From contig BTQP01000100.1 of NCBI GenBank assembly GCA_036985935.1, positions 1 through 7,379 on the forward strand: a DNA stretch of 7,379 nt, written 5' to 3'. The notes under the pieces were generated by a model. That model searched no databases. It was not told the origin of the DNA and worked only from the letters and a program-made list of their open reading frames with translations. Shown here piece by piece: positions 6,085-7,379 of the stretch (positions are counted from its first letter, which is position 1; each line of letters starts with the position of its first letter). Both the position numbers and the translations under genes were made by a program. The DNA is from JAMBLL01 sp036985935. Lineage in GTDB: Bacteria > Actinomycetota > Acidimicrobiia > Spongiisociales > UBA5794.

Positions 6085-7338
6085 CTATGGAACGAACGGC
6101 TCGAGAGGATCCGACAGAATGAGAAGCTCTGGATACCAATTGGCTCCAGGGCTCACACCTTCAGGCGGTTCCATCTCGCGGATCACAACGAACGTTGGCT
6201 GGGCTTCGGCGATCTCGCCCCATTCCGTCCAACTGAGCGGGAACGAGTACCCGGGAATATCGAACGTGTTGGCGTGCAGATACTCCGCCACGGCCTTGGG
6301 GTCGTCTCCGACCGCACCGACTGCCTCGGCGATCGCGTTGACCATGCCGTATCCAGCAACTGCATCATCTTCCATGAACGCGTTGTCTGAGAACGCCAGA
6401 TACCTGCGAGCGAGATCCTGATACCCGTCGCTGTCATAGTCGACACAAGCGAAGTCAGCGTATCGATCGAACGCTTGCTCCCCGACTGCACCAACGATCA
6501 GCCCCAGAGGATTCCACGAACCGGTGACAGTTAGATCCATACCGAAGTCGTCGGACTGCTTCGTGATCGACACACCTCCTGGTGGATGACCGGTGGCAAC
6601 GATGATCTCCGTGTTGAAATCGTCAAGTCGTCTCAGATACGCCGAGAAATCCTTCTCAGGCACGGGAGCAACCTCGATCTGCAGGTCGACGCCCTCGATT
6701 CCTGCGAACTCGGTCTCGAGGGCTGACTTCACAGCTTGGCCCCACGCGTAGTCTGCGACGATCGCTCCGACCTTCGTGATGCCGTTGGCCTCAGCGAACT
6801 GGGCGATGGGACCGGCGATCATGGGGGCGGCCGGCAGACAGGATCGGAAGGTATACCGACTGTCGGTCGTGAGGATGGCGTCGGACCCAGCTTTGACAAG
6901 GAACAGCGGAACTTCAAGCTCCTCTGCGATTCGAGCTGTCGACAGACCGACATCACTCGAAATGATGCCGCCGGCTGCGACAACTCCGTCTTCGATGAGC
7001 CGTTCGAGGCCGCTCGCGCCTTCCTCAGGGTTCGATTGGTCGTCGCGCTCGATCAGTTCGAGCGGCCGTCCATCGACTCCTCCAGCAGCGTTGATCTCCT
7101 CGACGGCGAGTCGCATTCCATCGCGAACCGACACACCCCACGGTGCGAACGTCGCTGTGAGCGAGGTGAGAAGACCGATCTTGATCGGTTCCGTGTTCGC
7201 CGGCGGAGCGGTTGTTGTCGCCTCGCCGGCCGTGGTAGTCGTCACCGCCTCGCCAGCATCGTCGGTCGTGCTGCACGCAGCGGCCACGAGCGACAGTGCC
7301 AGGAAGAAGCTCACTTTGATAAGCCAGGATCGTTTCAT
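6085..7338 (-). CDS. livK: Lipoprotein substrate-binding protein of a Liv-type ABC importer
   Basis: A 417-residue extracytoplasmic binding protein of the Peripla_BP_6 (LivJ/LivK) fold. Residues 1-21 form a lipoprotein signal (MKR, a hydrophobic core, then VAAA) ending at Cys22, the lipidation site. A Thr/Ala/Pro tether (23-50) is typical of Gram-positive-style membrane anchoring. The two-lobed domain starts at IKIGLLTSLT (52-61), with GMRLAVEEINAAGGVDGR (74-91), SSDVGLST (127-134), ADYAWG (195-200) and GYGMVNAI (329-336) matching family blocks. Cys167 and Cys298 could form a disulfide. ATG 7338 is chosen over ATG 7362 because the signal peptide begins MKR and GGGAGGA lies 8 nt upstream. It is the first gene of the operon and should deliver ligand to LivH/LivM. 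The ligand could be a branched-chain amino acid, another amino acid, an amide or urea; the sequence does not decide. Confidence 0.92.
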   Translation of the reverse strand: MKRSWLIKVSFFLALSLVAAACSTTDDAGEAVTTTTAGEATTTAPPANTEPIKIGLLTSLTATFAPWGVSVRDGMRLAVEEINAAGGVDGRPLELIERDDQSNPEEGASGLERLIEDGVVAAGGIISSDVGLSTARIAEELEVPLFLVKAGSDAILTTDSRYTFRSCLPAAPMIAGPIAQFAEANGITKVGAIVADYAWGQAVKSALETEFAGIEGVDLQIEVAPVPEKDFSAYLRRLDDFNTEIIVATGHPPGGVSITKQSDDFGMDLTVTGSWNPLGLIVGAVGEQAFDRYADFACVDYDSDGYQDLARRYLAFSDNAFMEDDAVAGYGMVNAIAEAVGAVGDDPKAVAEYLHANTFDIPGYSFPLSWTEWGEIAEAQPTFVVIREMEPPEGVSPGANWYPELLILSDPLEPFVP

Positions 7339-7346
7339 GGTCGATG

Positions 7347-7353
7347 TCCTCCC
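7347..7353 (-). promoter_or_regulatory. Shine-Dalgarno site of livK
   Basis: The minus strand reads GGGAGGA, 8 nt before the ATG at 7338. It is the strongest ribosome site in the window and decides the livK start in favour of the MKR form. The remaining bases to the window end are too few to place a promoter. Confidence 0.75.
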
Positions 7354-7379
7354 ATACCTCAATCAGCGGTCAAGGGACG

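Noticed and set aside
7339..7379. TTGACC on the minus strand upstream of livK as a -35 box
   Set aside because: The only TA-rich hexamer nearby (TATGGG) is about 11 nt away, too close, and overlaps the ribosome site. The promoter probably lies beyond the window.

Overview
The window comes from a GC-rich bacterial chromosome, most likely an actinobacterium and possibly of the Acidimicrobiia type. This rests on base composition, a lipoprotein with a Thr-rich tether after its lipobox, and stop-to-start-overlapping genes. The lineage is inferred from style, not from a marker gene. No RNA gene, transposase, CRISPR array or phage gene was found.

Layout, left to right. Positions 1-123 hold the last 40 codons of an O6-alkylguanine-DNA alkyltransferase (ogt), including its PCHRV active site. 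A 7-nt-periodic repeat (125-202) follows and runs to within 8 nt of the start of a 558-aa PLP enzyme (210-1886, +). That enzyme resembles SufS-type cysteine desulfurases but has an unusual Cys-Ser-Cys loop and a long C-terminal tail. After a short hairpin comes a 233-aa protein (1952-2653, +) that joins a degenerate Mrr-like nuclease-fold domain to C-terminal zinc ribbons. Its stop codon lies inside a second copy of the same repeat (2648-2718). The rest of the convergent intergenic region holds inverted repeats.

From 7338 down to 2761, all on the minus strand, lies a complete five-gene ABC importer of the branched-chain/hydrophobic amino acid (HAAT, Liv) family. Its order is lipoprotein binding protein (livK-like), ATPases livG and livF, then permeases livH and livM. 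The genes are packed tightly: a 7-nt gap, an 8-nt overlap, a GTGA overlap and an ATGA overlap. They are almost certainly one translationally coupled operon. The binding protein captures the ligand outside the membrane, LivH and LivM form the channel, and LivG and LivF drive transport. The ligand cannot be read from the sequence, so the Liv symbols denote family, not proven substrate.

The points most worth a second look are the heptad-periodic intergenic repeat placed directly after two plus-strand stop codons, the Mrr-like/zinc-ribbon protein with a changed catalytic motif, the CSC-loop PLP enzyme, and the altered ABC signature of LivG. I see no convincing wholly new multi-gene system here.
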